A stretch of 64,000 nucleotides of DNA, taken from the NCBI GenBank assembly GCA_017461345.1, contig JAFTYP010000011.1, positions 62,001 through 126,000 of the forward strand, given 5' to 3'. The translations under genes were made by a program, and so were the position numbers. The stretch's first letter is position 1, and each line of letters opens with the position of its first letter. The notes beneath the pieces are model-generated. The model saw only the letters and a list, made by a program, of their open reading frames with translations, was not told the DNA's origin and searched no databases. Of this stretch, positions 46,444 through 56,484 are shown piece after piece. Source of the stretch: Bacteroidaceae bacterium. GTDB taxonomy: Bacteria > Bacteroidota > Bacteroidia > Bacteroidales > Bacteroidaceae.

Positions 46444-46728
46444 ATGAGTTTATTCAAGGCAAGGAAGCCTCGTCAGTTCCGTAGAGTAAGTATATATACA
46501 GACGAGTCGCGCGACCGTTTGCAGAAACTTGCGGACGATGTCAGGCGCGAGCAGGGAGAGGCTGTAGAAACGGAGGAACGTTATAATCCCGACAAGTTTC
46601 GTGGCACGTTCATTAACTTCACGCCTCGTGCTCAGAAGTATAAGGAGGGCGGTTCGAGGCTTGGCTGGCCTATTGTGATAACGCTCATTTTTGGAATGAT
46701 AATACTTTGGCGTTTCCTGTTAAGGTAA
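46444..46728 (+). CDS. Small C-terminally membrane-anchored protein, uncharacterised
   Basis: A 94-residue protein: a basic start (MSLFKARKPRQFRRVSIYTDE), a charged middle (RDRLQKLADDVRREQGEA), then one membrane segment at about 74-92 (GWPIVITLIFGMIILWRFLL). No signal peptide, so it is probably tail-anchored in the inner membrane with a cytosolic head. It lies 14 bases after the OstA-like gene and 29 before mutL. Neighbours suggest an envelope role, but none is shown. Confidence 0.75.
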   Translation: MSLFKARKPRQFRRVSIYTDESRDRLQKLADDVRREQGEAVETEERYNPDKFRGTFINFTPRAQKYKEGGSRLGWPIVITLIFGMIILWRFLLR

Positions 46729-46757
46729 TGCAGTAGAACAATAATTATTAGGGCATC

Positions 46758-48542
46758 GTGGATATTATACATCTTCTTCCCGATTCTGTTGCCAACCAGA
46801 TTGCAGCAGGCGAAGTCGTTCAGCGTCCGGCATCCGTCATAAAAGAGTTGATGGAGAATGCCGTTGATGCCGGTGCTTCTGCTGTTGATGTGTTGGTTCA
46901 AGATGCCGGACGGACATCGATTCAGGTCATCGACGACGGGAAGGGTATGAGCGAGACGGATGCCCGCATGGCTTTCGAACGCCATGCAACATCCAAGATT
47001 GCTAAGGCAGAGGACCTTTTCACGCTTTACACTATGGGTTTTCGTGGTGAGGCTTTGCCTTCTATTGCTGCTGTGTCGCAGGTTCGGCTTACAACTCGTA
47101 CGGAGAATCAGGATTTAGGGGTGCAGTTGAGCCTTGAAGGTTCTAAACTTGTTGGGCAGGAGGTATGCTCTTGTCCTGTTGGAGCCAACTTCGAGGTCAG
47201 CAATTTGTTCTTTAATGTTCCGGCTCGAAGGAAGTTCCTTAAGTCAAACCAGACGGAGTTGAACAACATTATCCAAGAGTTTGAACGGATAGCGTTGGTC
47301 AATCCGGGGGTTGCTTTCACGCTTTCGAGCAATGGTAACAGACTGATGCAGTTGTCGGCGGGCAGTACCTTGCAGCGTATTGTGGCCATTTTCGGAAAGC
47401 GTCTCAGCGAGCAACTTCTTCCGGTTCAGGTGGAGACGTCGCTGGTGAAGATAAGCGGTTATGTGGGCAAACCCGAGTCTGCTCGCAAGAAGGGTGCTTC
47501 GCAGTATCTTTTTGTCAATGGCCGTTTCATGCGTCATCCGCGTTTTCACTATGCTGTGATGGAGGCTTTCAGCCATCTTATTCCGGAGGGCAATCAGGTG
47601 CCTTACTTTATATATTTTGAGGTCAGCCCTGCCAGCATAGATGTCAACATACATCCTACGAAGACGGAGATAAAGTTCGAGAACGAGCAGGAGATATGGA
47701 GTATTCTCCTGGCTGCTGTGCGCGATGCGTTGGGCAAGTTCAATGCTGTGCCTACCATCGACTTCGATGTGGAGGGACGTCCTGATATTCCTGCCTTCCA
47801 ATCGGGTGGCTACGGTGAGGTGAAGGCACCCCGGGTGCAGGTGAATACCAGTTTCAATCCGTTCAGCACGCACAGCGAAAGCCAGAAATCCACCCGTCAA
47901 TGGGAGAAACTCTACGAGCAGGCAATGGCGGCGAGTGTTCAGAGTGAGCCTCGTTCGGAGATGTTGTTCCCCGAATCGGACGAGCGTAGCACGCAACACT
48001 TCCAGTATAAGGGGCAATACATTCTGACTGCTGTTCAGTCGGGCCTTATGATTGTGGACCAGCGCCGTGCTCATATTCGTATTCTTTACGAGCGTTATCT
48101 TGCTCAGATGAAGGAGCATGATGCTGCCACTCAAGGTCTTCTTTTCCCCGAACTTCTGGAACTTTCGCCTTCTGATGCTGCTTTACTTTCGTCGATGCTC
48201 GATGATGTGCGTTCTTTAGGCTTCGACATTGTGCCGCTCGGAGGCAGTACTTTTTCTGTTGTGGGCACTCCGTCCGGGCAGATCAATCCTTTGGCTGTTG
48301 TGCAACAGATGATAGAGACGGTGAAGATGCAGGATAGTGTCGGCTCCGATGCCTTGCACCACAGGCTGGCTCTTGTGTTGGCTCAGCACAATGCCATCGA
48401 GGTGGGCGAGGTGCTTACGCCTGTGCAGATGGAGACGCTCATAGGCGACCTTTTCTCGTGCGACAATCCCAATCTGTCGCCGAACGGGCAGTCTGTGCTG
48501 ACAATCCTGCGGCAGGAGGCAATGGACAAGATGTTTAACTAA
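46758..48542 (+). CDS. mutL: DNA mismatch repair protein MutL
   Basis: A 594-residue protein with a GTG start. The N-terminal GHKL ATPase is intact: NQIAAGEVVQRPASVIKELMENAVDAGA, IDDGKGMSETDA, LFTLYTMGFRGEALPSIAAVS. The transducer domain and a linker with SESQKSTRQWEK follow, then a C-terminal dimerisation domain. The usual endonuclease motif DQHAxxExxxxE is altered at residues 434-445: the sequence reads DQRRAHIRILYE, losing the His and first Glu (see findings). MutL couples mismatch recognition by MutS to strand removal. Confidence 0.97.
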   Translation: MDIIHLLPDSVANQIAAGEVVQRPASVIKELMENAVDAGASAVDVLVQDAGRTSIQVIDDGKGMSETDARMAFERHATSKIAKAEDLFTLYTMGFRGEALPSIAAVSQVRLTTRTENQDLGVQLSLEGSKLVGQEVCSCPVGANFEVSNLFFNVPARRKFLKSNQTELNNIIQEFERIALVNPGVAFTLSSNGNRLMQLSAGSTLQRIVAIFGKRLSEQLLPVQVETSLVKISGYVGKPESARKKGASQYLFVNGRFMRHPRFHYAVMEAFSHLIPEGNQVPYFIYFEVSPASIDVNIHPTKTEIKFENEQEIWSILLAAVRDALGKFNAVPTIDFDVEGRPDIPAFQSGGYGEVKAPRVQVNTSFNPFSTHSESQKSTRQWEKLYEQAMAASVQSEPRSEMLFPESDERSTQHFQYKGQYILTAVQSGLMIVDQRRAHIRILYERYLAQMKEHDAATQGLLFPELLELSPSDAALLSSMLDDVRSLGFDIVPLGGSTFSVVGTPSGQINPLAVVQQMIETVKMQDSVGSDALHHRLALVLAQHNAIEVGEVLTPVQMETLIGDLFSCDNPNLSPNGQSVLTILRQEAMDKMFN

Positions 48543-48572
48543 CTCAGTTTTCAGGAATAATAAACAGAATAA

Positions 48573-49673
<1,101 letters not shown>

Positions 49674-49700
49674 GAGGGGATTCCCCCTGCAGAACACAAC

Positions 49701-49750
49701 GGGACATTGGCCGAGGGCATACGTTTGCCGGGCCAGTGTCCCGCTTTTTT
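49701..49750 (+). terminator. Rho-independent terminator after trpS
   Basis: GGGACATTGGCC (49701-49712) pairs with GGCCAGTGTCCC (49731-49742) with one G-T pair, then GC and six Ts. Confidence 0.88.
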
Positions 49751-49841
49751 GTAGGAATGTCTTATGGATTGTATGGGGTTGCCGTTCAGAGTGTTACGCT
49801 TTGCCGTACCACAACAGAAAACATCTACTGCCAAGTTGCCC

Positions 49842-49906
49842 GAAATGGTTAACCTTTCCGGGCATAATGCTTAACCATTATTGCCGACAAGGCACACCTG
49901 TTTTCA
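49842..49906 (+). repeat. GGTTAACC array E (2 good and 1 decayed unit, 22-base period)
   Basis: GGTTAACC at 49847 and GCTTAACC at 49869 are followed exactly 22 bases later by the decayed core GGCACACC at 49891, which keeps the conserved right-hand end CTGTTTTCAG. It lies between the convergent trpS and dusB genes. Confidence 0.85.
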
Positions 49907-49937
49907 GAACTTGGCAGCAGATGTTTTTTCTCTTGCT

Positions 49938-50984
49938 TCAGATGGCTTCTGCGCTACCCGTTTTCAGCATCTCCCTTGTCTTCTCGATGAGTGCGAACAC
50001 CTCGTCTTTGGTCTCGGCACGGAGCATGGCAATTCGTGTGTCGCGATAGTTGGGAATGCATTTGAACAAAGGCGTGGCGGCAAGGTGACGACGCACATGA
50101 CGTATGCCACACAACTCGGGATTCTTGCCGTGGAGCGTGTTTTGCAGATTCGCCGCAGCCCTCTCTATGCTGATGACCACCTGTTGTTTCAGGATGTCCA
50201 CCTTCTCGTCGAGCGACAAGGGCCGTTCGGGGTGCGCTATTTCATGGAATATCCAGGGGCGGCCGAAGGTGGCACGGCCTATCATCACCGCATCGACACC
50301 ATAACGCTCAAAGGCTTGCGTCGTCTCTTCGGCCGACGTGATGTCGCCATTGCCGATGATGGGGATGCACATTCGTGGGTTGGCTTTCACCTTGCCGATG
50401 TTTGTCCAGTCGGCAGAACCGGTGTACATCTGCGCACGCGTGCGGCCATGAATGGTAAGAGCCTTTATGCCACAGTCCTGCAACCGCTCGGCCAGGTCCA
50501 CAATGAATGGCGTGCCGTCGGGCAAGACAAGTTGCTCCTCGCTCCATGCCAGGCGCGTCTTCACCGTCACAGGCGTGTCGGGCACAGCCTCCACCACAGC
50601 CTTCGTAATCTCCAGAATGCCCGGAACGTTCTGCAACATACCGGCCCCCGCACCCTTGCCCGCAACCTTCTTCACCGGACAGCCGAAGTTGATGTCGAGC
50701 ACATCAGGGTGAGCCTGGTCCACAACAATGCGTGCCGCCTCGCGCATGGCATCAGGGTCCTTGCCATAAATCTGTATGGCAACAGGACGCTCCTCCGGGC
50801 AAATCTCCAACTTGAGCAGGCTCTTGTTCACCATACGAATGAGAGCATCGCTCGAGACGAACTCCGAATACACCATCGCAGCACCCATCTGCCGGCAAAG
50901 CAGACGGAAACCAATGTCGGTGACGTCCTCCATGGGAGCCAGCAGAACAGGCCGATTGCCAAGGTCGATGTTACCTATCTTCAT
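49938..50984 (-). CDS. dusB: tRNA-dihydrouridine synthase
   Basis: A 348-residue FMN-dependent TIM-barrel enzyme that reduces uridines in the tRNA D-loop. Motifs: LAPMEDVTDIGFRLLCRQMGA at the N-terminus, DINFGCPVKKVAGKGAGAGML with the catalytic Cys, TVKTRLAW, LTIHGRTRAQMYTG, IIGNGDI and VMIGRATFGRPWIF. Last of five minus-strand genes starting with the Lrp-type regulator. The dusB/dusA assignment follows the Bacteroidota norm and is not proven by sequence. Confidence 0.94.
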   Translation of the reverse strand: MKIGNIDLGNRPVLLAPMEDVTDIGFRLLCRQMGAAMVYSEFVSSDALIRMVNKSLLKLEICPEERPVAIQIYGKDPDAMREAARIVVDQAHPDVLDINFGCPVKKVAGKGAGAGMLQNVPGILEITKAVVEAVPDTPVTVKTRLAWSEEQLVLPDGTPFIVDLAERLQDCGIKALTIHGRTRAQMYTGSADWTNIGKVKANPRMCIPIIGNGDITSAEETTQAFERYGVDAVMIGRATFGRPWIFHEIAHPERPLSLDEKVDILKQQVVISIERAAANLQNTLHGKNPELCGIRHVRRHLAATPLFKCIPNYRDTRIAMLRAETKDEVFALIEKTREMLKTGSAEAI

Positions 50985-51005
50985 CCTCTCTAACGTGTAA
51001 AAAAC

Positions 51006-51434
51006 CTACGAAGTGGCCTGCATGCCGTTGAAGGCCAAAGCATACAATTTCATCTGTTTGAGCATCGCACTCAAACCGTTGCTGCGAGTGGGGGAGAGAT
51101 GCTCGTGCAAACCGATGCGGTCGATGAAGTAAAGGTCGGCATCAAGTATTTCCTGAGGCGTATGGCCCGACAGGACACGCACCAGCAAGGCAACAATTCC
51201 CTTCACGATAAGCGCATCGCTCTCTGCACGAAAATGCACCATTCCATCGATTAAATCCGCCTGCAACCACACTCGGCTCTGGCATCCGTCAATGAGATTC
51301 TGCTCGGTCTTATACTTCTCCTCGAGCGCTTCCTGCTCGCTACCCATGTCGATGAGCATCTGGTAGCGGTCCATCCAATCGTCGAAGTCACTGAATTCGG
51401 CAATGATTTCGTCTTGTATTTCGTTGATAGTCAT
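51006..51434 (-). CDS. sufE: SufE family sulfur-acceptor protein
   Basis: A 142-residue protein that takes persulfide sulfur from a SufS-type cysteine desulfurase for iron-sulfur cluster assembly. The acceptor Cys51 sits in LIDGCQSRVWL, the family signature. SGHTPQEIL and the C-terminal LSPTRSNGLSAML block are also typical. No sufS is nearby. It has short gaps to the M28 gene upstream (16 bases) and dusB downstream (21 bases). Confidence 0.95.
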   Translation of the reverse strand: MTINEIQDEIIAEFSDFDDWMDRYQMLIDMGSEQEALEEKYKTEQNLIDGCQSRVWLQADLIDGMVHFRAESDALIVKGIVALLVRVLSGHTPQEILDADLYFIDRIGLHEHLSPTRSNGLSAMLKQMKLYALAFNGMQATS

Positions 51435-51450
51435 AAACAGTATTGGCTAA

Positions 51451-52458
51451 CTATTGTTCGTTATAAATAAGTTGCACCACGGTCTGGCCTACAGCCTCAA
51501 GCACATTCGGGTCGATATTCTCCGGCGTATCCTCCACCGTGTGCCACGTCGGACCGAAACTGCTCGGGCCTTCGCGGAAATATGGGATAATGTCTATGCA
51601 AGGAATCTTTGCAATCTCGTTCACGTTTACATGGTCGTCGGTGATATAACCACCGTCGGCAAGAGGGAAGAACTGCCTGTAGCCAAGTTGCCCCGCCAGT
51701 TGCCAGGTGCGGTCCACAATGTGCCCCGCCATCTGATTGCTCAAGCCTTCGCGAGAGAAAGTAGCACCACGCGCACCAACCATGTCGAGCAAAACACCGT
51801 AGCGCGCCTTGTAGCCATCCGAACTTGCCCTTTTTGCCCAGAACAAGGAGCCAAGGCACCAAGTGTCTGCCGAACCCCATCTGTCCTCTTCCCATTGAGG
51901 AGTTCCCAAATCTTCGGCATCGAAACAAACAAAGTCAACACCGATATTCACCGGTTGCTGCTGTATGAGTCGGCACACTTCGAGCATAACAGCCACACCG
52001 CTGGCAGCATCATTCGCACCAAGAATAGGGGTGCGATGGTTCGCCTCGTCCGGGTCGTTGTCTGCCCACGGACGGCAATCCCAGTGAGCACAAAGCAGAA
52101 CCCGGTTGGCATTGGATGGGTTGATGCGTGCAATGATGTTGCGTGCCGGCAGTTTCGAACCGTCCCAAATGGTCACATCGAACGTCTGTTCTTCCACTTC
52201 GGCACCATACGTTTGGAAAAGTCCTGCAAGATAATCACCACATTGGCGTGCCGCTTCAGTGCCCGTAACACGTGGCCCGAACCGACATTGCTCGTTGATG
52301 TAGTGCATTGCGCTGTCGGCAGAAAAGCGTGGGCAAGGGGCTAATGCTATGGTGTCTGCAGCGGGAGTTCTGCGTTTCGTCTGCCCTGTGCAGGAGAATA
52401 GCAGGAGAGATGCGGCTGCAACCAGAAGATATAGTAGTGTAGGGGTGTTTCTTGTCAT
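51451..52458 (-). CDS. M28-family lipoprotein, glutaminyl-peptide cyclotransferase-like
   Basis: A 335-residue protein. The leader MTRNTPTLLYLLVAAASLLLFSC ends in a lipobox. The M28 zinc-site blocks are AHWDCRPWAD, GANDAASGVAV, CFDAEDLG and WHTVEDTPENID. This set is closer to glutaminyl cyclases, which form N-terminal pyroglutamate on exported proteins, than to aminopeptidases. Many Bacteroidota lipoproteins and secreted proteins begin with Gln after signal cleavage, which fits. It acts at the outer or inner membrane, facing the periplasm. Confidence 0.9.
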   Translation of the reverse strand: MTRNTPTLLYLLVAAASLLLFSCTGQTKRRTPAADTIALAPCPRFSADSAMHYINEQCRFGPRVTGTEAARQCGDYLAGLFQTYGAEVEEQTFDVTIWDGSKLPARNIIARINPSNANRVLLCAHWDCRPWADNDPDEANHRTPILGANDAASGVAVMLEVCRLIQQQPVNIGVDFVCFDAEDLGTPQWEEDRWGSADTWCLGSLFWAKRASSDGYKARYGVLLDMVGARGATFSREGLSNQMAGHIVDRTWQLAGQLGYRQFFPLADGGYITDDHVNVNEIAKIPCIDIIPYFREGPSSFGPTWHTVEDTPENIDPNVLEAVGQTVVQLIYNEQ

Positions 52459-52482
52459 ATTACTTTATATGTTAAAGGGTGC

Positions 52483-54201
52483 TTATATTATTGTGTTGTT
52501 GCACAAAGTCATTGCCCGCAGGAAGTTTTCTCCCATGATGAGGCGGATGTCTTGCTCTGTGAAATGGCGCAACAAGAGGTGGCGTGTGAAGTTGATTATC
52601 TCGGAAGCATCGGCCAATCCGGGTACGCCTCCGTCGCCATCGAAGTCGGTTCCCAGGCCGACATGTTCTACTCCCATTATCTTTGCGGCATGGACGAGGT
52701 GGTCCACGGCGTCGATGATGGTGGCTTGTCCGCTGTTGCGCAGGAATCCGGGGTACAGGGTTATTTGTGCTACGCCGTCTTTCTTTGCGAGTGCTCGCAT
52801 TTGGTTGTCGGTGAGATTGCGTGGATGTTCGCAGAGTGCCCTTGCAGAACTGTGGCTGCAAACGATGGGGGCTTTGCTGAGTTCGAGTGCGTCGTAGAAA
52901 CTTGTCTCTGCGGAATGGCTCATGTCTATGAGTATTCCCAGGCGGTTCATCTCTGCTACGACTTCGCGTCCGAGGGTGCTGAGGCCTCCGTGTTCTGCGT
53001 TGCCTTTGGCGGAGTCGCAGATGTCGTTGTCGCCATTGTGGCAGAGTGTCATGTAGACGATGCCGCGTTGTTTGAAGTGTTGGAGCAGGCTGATGTCTCG
53101 TCCGATGGCGTATCCGTTTTCGATACCTTTTAGTATGGCTTTTTTGCCTTCTGCTTTGAGTTGTAGGATGTCGTTTCTGTTTTGTGCGAGTCCTGCGTAT
53201 TGGCTGTTGGCTTGTACGATGTTGTCAATTTGTGTGAGCAGGGTGTCGGCTTTTTTTCTTGCTTCCTGGTAGGCGGTTTCGTTGCGTTCTCCTTGTGGGA
53301 GGTATGCCACCATGATGGATGCATCGAGTCGTCCTTCTGTCATTTTGGGCAGGTTGACGAGTACTTCGTCGGAGCGTGTGCCAAACATTTGTATGTTCTT
53401 TTGGTTGTCGTCCTTGAAGAACATTGGTGTGTCGCAGTGGCTGTCCAGGATGATGGATGTGCGGTGTATGTGTTTTGCTTGGGAGTAGATGGTTGCTTGG
53501 CTGGTGAGCCATTGGAAGATGGGCATCATGCTTTGGTCTGCTGCAAGGGTGAAGCATTCGGGATGCCATTGGACGCCGAGCAGTGCTTTGTGCTGGTTGC
53601 TTTCTATGGCTTCGATGATGCCGTCGGGACTTGTGGCTGATATGCTAAGATGTGGTCCGGTTTCGCATACGGCTTGGTGGTGGAAGGAGTTGACTGCCAG
53701 TGTTTGTTTGCCTCCGAAGATGTGTTGCAGAAGGCTTCCTTCTGTGATGTTGACGGTGTGCGATGCGCTGTGTCGGGGCATGTCCTGGGAGTGTTTGATG
53801 GTTGCTCCTTTGCCTTGCACGTAGATGTCTTGGTAGTTTTTGCCTCCGAGTGCTGCTGCCATTATTTGTATGCCTCGGCAGATGCCGAGCATGGGTATTT
53901 GCCGGCGGTATGCTTCGCGTGCGAGTGTGAGTTCTGCTTCGTCGCGTTGTGGGCAGACGCTACGGAGTTGTGGCAGTGGTTCTTCGCCGAGGAGGAGGGG
54001 GTTGATGTCGCCTCCTCCAGAGAAGATGATGCCGTCCAGTTTGTCGAGCAGTGTGAGGAGTGCTTCTTTGTTGCTGTATGGTGGTATGGCTACTGGTGTT
54101 CCTCCTGCTTGCAGGACGGAGAGGTAGTAGCCTTCGGCCAGTTCGCATCCTTTGTCTCCGTAGTTGCCTGTGATGCCGACGAGTGGTTGTTTTGGCTTCA
54201 T
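52483..54201 (-). CDS. Fusion of a C26 gamma-glutamyl hydrolase and an M19 membrane-dipeptidase domain
   Basis: A 572-residue two-domain protein. Residues 1-240 are a class I glutamine-amidotransferase-like C26 domain (PuuD type): GGGDINPLL, nucleophile Cys108 in GICRGIQ, and His213/Glu215 in WHPECF. Residues about 248-572 are an M19 renal-dipeptidase domain: ILDSHCDTP with metal ligands His255 and Asp257, IDMSHSAETSF, VCSHSSARAL and GLGTDFDGDGG. No signal peptide, so it is cytosolic. Together they could split gamma-glutamyl amides and dipeptides. ATG 54201 overlaps the stop of the Lrp-type regulator. Confidence 0.93.
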   Translation of the reverse strand: MKPKQPLVGITGNYGDKGCELAEGYYLSVLQAGGTPVAIPPYSNKEALLTLLDKLDGIIFSGGGDINPLLLGEEPLPQLRSVCPQRDEAELTLAREAYRRQIPMLGICRGIQIMAAALGGKNYQDIYVQGKGATIKHSQDMPRHSASHTVNITEGSLLQHIFGGKQTLAVNSFHHQAVCETGPHLSISATSPDGIIEAIESNQHKALLGVQWHPECFTLAADQSMMPIFQWLTSQATIYSQAKHIHRTSIILDSHCDTPMFFKDDNQKNIQMFGTRSDEVLVNLPKMTEGRLDASIMVAYLPQGERNETAYQEARKKADTLLTQIDNIVQANSQYAGLAQNRNDILQLKAEGKKAILKGIENGYAIGRDISLLQHFKQRGIVYMTLCHNGDNDICDSAKGNAEHGGLSTLGREVVAEMNRLGILIDMSHSAETSFYDALELSKAPIVCSHSSARALCEHPRNLTDNQMRALAKKDGVAQITLYPGFLRNSGQATIIDAVDHLVHAAKIMGVEHVGLGTDFDGDGGVPGLADASEIINFTRHLLLRHFTEQDIRLIMGENFLRAMTLCNNTII

Positions 54202-54695
54202 GCTTCCTCGAGGGATATGGGTTTGATGTCGTGGCATTGTGTGCCGATGGGTACTTCTTTCTTGATGCTTTGTTTGAGTGAGATGAGTGTTTCTGTGGAG
54301 AAGACGCCTTCTATTTCTTGGAGTCGGTCGTTGAGCAGTGTCATCAGGTGTGCGTTGTCGCGTGCGTAGAGTTTGATGAGCATGGTGTAGGGGCCGGTTG
54401 TGAAGTGGCATTCTACGATTTCGGGTATCTTTTCGAATTCGTCCACTACGCTTTTGTACATGGAGCCTTTTTCGAGTGTGATGCCGACGTATGTGCATGT
54501 GTTGTATCCCAAGCATGAGGGGTCTACGTGGAAGCCGGAACCTATGATGACGCCGTCGTCGATGAGGTGCTGTACGCGTTGGTGAACGGCGGCACGACTT
54601 ACGCCGCACACGTCTGCTACTTCTTTGAAGGGCAGGCGTGCGTTGCATGAAATCATTTCGAGAATCTTTTTGTCTAAATCGTCTACTTTAAGCAT
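54198..54695 (-). CDS. Lrp/AsnC family transcriptional regulator
   Basis: A 165-residue regulator. The N-terminal helix-turn-helix reads LDKKILEMISCNARLPFKEVADVCGVSRAAVHQRVQHL. The C-terminal RAM domain (TYVGITLEKGSMYKSVVDEFEKIPEIVECHFTTGPYTMLIKLYARD) binds amino acids and mediates octamer formation. It is the first gene of the run with the C26-M19 peptidase, so it may control dipeptide or amino acid use and its own expression. Effector unknown. Confidence 0.94.
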   Translation of the reverse strand: MLKVDDLDKKILEMISCNARLPFKEVADVCGVSRAAVHQRVQHLIDDGVIIGSGFHVDPSCLGYNTCTYVGITLEKGSMYKSVVDEFEKIPEIVECHFTTGPYTMLIKLYARDNAHLMTLLNDRLQEIEGVFSTETLISLKQSIKKEVPIGTQCHDIKPISLEEA

Positions 54696-54728
54696 TGTTT
54701 TATTTGAGGTTTGTTGTTATTTTGATAG

Positions 54729-54736
54729 CAAAAGTA
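54729..54736 (-). promoter_or_regulatory. -7 promoter element of the Lrp-peptidase operon
   Basis: CAAAAGTA (minus strand TACTTTTG) fits TAnnTTTG and lies 33 bases before the regulator start codon. Confidence 0.6.
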
Positions 54737-54855
54737 GCCTTTTTTATTCATTTTGCAAAGGGAAACGGGCAGAAAAAGTGGAAAAATGTAAGTTTTCCTT
54801 ACAAAATGTTATTTCTGTGTTGTGGGTGTGTGCGGGGGGCTTGTGCCGGTGCAGA

Positions 54856-54941
54856 AATAATGGTTAAGCATTATGCCGATAATGGTTAACCATTGTGGGC
54901 AGAGAGGTTAACCATTCTGCCCGGAAAGGTTAACGTTCCCG
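54856..54941 (-). repeat. GGTTAACC array F (4 units, 22-base period)
   Basis: Cores GGTTAAGC, GGTTAACC, GGTTAACC and GGTTAACG begin at 54862, 54884, 54906 and 54928. The left end (reverse strand ATTATTTCTGCACC) is the best match to the conserved end, so it probably reads on the minus strand. It lies between the Lrp promoter and the end of xerD. Confidence 0.9.
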
Positions 54942-54967
54942 GGAGGGCACCTTGTGCCTCTGGTCTG

Positions 54968-55897
54968 TCAGTCTTTGATGTTGCGTGGATGGTGCTCCAG
55001 GATTTCGCGTCGGAGGTGTGTTTTGTCGACGTGCATATATATTTCGGTTGTGCCGATATCCTCGTGTCCGAGCATGGCCTGGATGGCTCGCAGGTTGGCG
55101 CCTCCTTCCAGGAGTTGTGTGGCAAAACTGTGGCGGAAGGTGTGTGGGCTGATGTTCTTGCGGATGCCGGCCTTGGCGGCATATTCCTTTATATATACGA
55201 AAAGCGAGATGCGGCTCAGCCGTTTGCCCCGTCGCAGGGAGACGAAGACAAAGTCTTCCTCGCCGGGCTTTACCTTGCAGCCTTGTCGGACAACAAACCA
55301 CTGCCGCAGCCTGTCGATGGCACTGTCGCCTATGGGCACCAGACGCTCCTTCCTGCCCTTGCCATGTACGCGTATGTATCCCTCCTCCAGATAGAGTTCG
55401 CTCAGCCTCAGGCTGCACAGTTCGCTGATGCGAAGGCCACAACTGAACAGCACTTCCACGATGGCAAGGTCGCGCACGCCCTCAGGCTTGCTCAGGTCTA
55501 TGGCAGCCTCTATGGCATCTATCTCCGGCAGACTCAACACTTCCGGCAGGTGCTTGCCCAGTTTCGGACTCTCAAGGAGTTCCGTAGGGTCGGTCTCCAC
55601 CTCCTTTTCCAAAGTCAGAAAACGGTAGAACGACCGCACTCCACTCAAGATTCGCGCCACCGAACGCGGCCCGACACCCAGCCCCTGCAACGCCTTCGCA
55701 AAGCCGTCCAACTGCTTGAGTGTCACCTGCCGAAAGTCAATGCCTTCGTCGCTGTAGTAATTCAGCAGTTTTTGCAGGTCCTTCAGGTACGCGTCCAGCG
55801 TGTTGGGCGTGTAGGAACGCTCCAACCGCAGGTATTGAATGTATCGGCGCAGAATGGCATTGCCGACGATATGGGTATTGCTCAACTCGTAGCGCAT
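54968..55897 (-). CDS. xerD: Tyrosine recombinase XerD-type
   Basis: A 309-residue site-specific recombinase. The N-terminal SAM-like domain has YIQYLRLERSYTPNTLDAYLKDLQKLL. The catalytic domain has the Arg in SCGLRISELCSLRL, HTFRHSFATQLLEGG with the HxxR pair, and GHEDIGTTEIYMHV with the tyrosine nucleophile. XerCD resolve chromosome dimers at dif; no dif-like site was recognised here. I chose ATG 55897; a TTG at 55918 would add seven residues. It is divergent from aroQ. With no integrase-style neighbours, a housekeeping role is likelier than phage integration. Confidence 0.92.
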   Translation of the reverse strand: MRYELSNTHIVGNAILRRYIQYLRLERSYTPNTLDAYLKDLQKLLNYYSDEGIDFRQVTLKQLDGFAKALQGLGVGPRSVARILSGVRSFYRFLTLEKEVETDPTELLESPKLGKHLPEVLSLPEIDAIEAAIDLSKPEGVRDLAIVEVLFSCGLRISELCSLRLSELYLEEGYIRVHGKGRKERLVPIGDSAIDRLRQWFVVRQGCKVKPGEEDFVFVSLRRGKRLSRISLFVYIKEYAAKAGIRKNISPHTFRHSFATQLLEGGANLRAIQAMLGHEDIGTTEIYMHVDKTHLRREILEHHPRNIKD

Positions 55898-55988
55898 AGG
55901 TAACGGCAGAAAAGACAAACAGCGGAGAAAAACATCAATTCTCTAAAAAAAATCGCAGTTCTTCATTCCCCATTCGTCATTTATTTTA

Positions 55989-55996
55989 TATCTTTG
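55989..55996 (+). promoter_or_regulatory. -7 promoter element of aroQ
   Basis: TATCTTTG fits TAnnTTTG and lies 44 bases before the aroQ start codon. Confidence 0.65.
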
Positions 55997-56040
55997 TAGC
56001 GACAACTATAACTTTCACACAACAAAAGTACAACAAAATT

Positions 56041-56484
56041 ATGAGAATCCAAATCATAAACGGCCCAAATTTGAACCTCTTGGGCATTCGCGAACCCGAA
56101 ATATACGGCAAGCGAGCATGGACAGACTACCTGAAAGAATTGCGCCAACGATTCCCAAAAGTACGCATCGACTACTACCAAAGCAATCTCGAAGGCGAAA
56201 TCATCAATAAAATTCAGGAAGTAGGCTTCGACCGCGACGGCATCATACTCAATGCAGGAGCATACACACACACCAGCATCGCCATCCTCGACGCCCTCAA
56301 AAGCGTCAGCACACCAACGGTGGAAGTACACATCAGCAACGTCTATCAGCGCGAAGACTTCCGCCGTCGCTCCATCATCAGCCCAGGTTGCGTAGGCTTC
56401 ATCGGTGGCTTTGGACTCGACAGTTACCGCCTCGCCATCGAAGCCCTGATAGACAAAGCGGCAGAAACACAAACCGAAGGATGA
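56041..56484 (+). CDS. aroQ: Type II 3-dehydroquinate dehydratase
   Basis: A 147-residue dodecameric enzyme of the shikimate pathway that dehydrates 3-dehydroquinate. Motifs: IINGPNLNLLGIREPEIYG at the start, YYQSNLEGEIINKIQE, ILNAGAYTHTSIAILDAL and VEVHISNVYQREDFRRRS (catalytic Tyr/Arg loops). Full length. The stop overlaps the methyltransferase start as ATGA. Confidence 0.97.
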   Translation: MRIQIINGPNLNLLGIREPEIYGKRAWTDYLKELRQRFPKVRIDYYQSNLEGEIINKIQEVGFDRDGIILNAGAYTHTSIAILDALKSVSTPTVEVHISNVYQREDFRRRSIISPGCVGFIGGFGLDSYRLAIEALIDKAAETQTEG

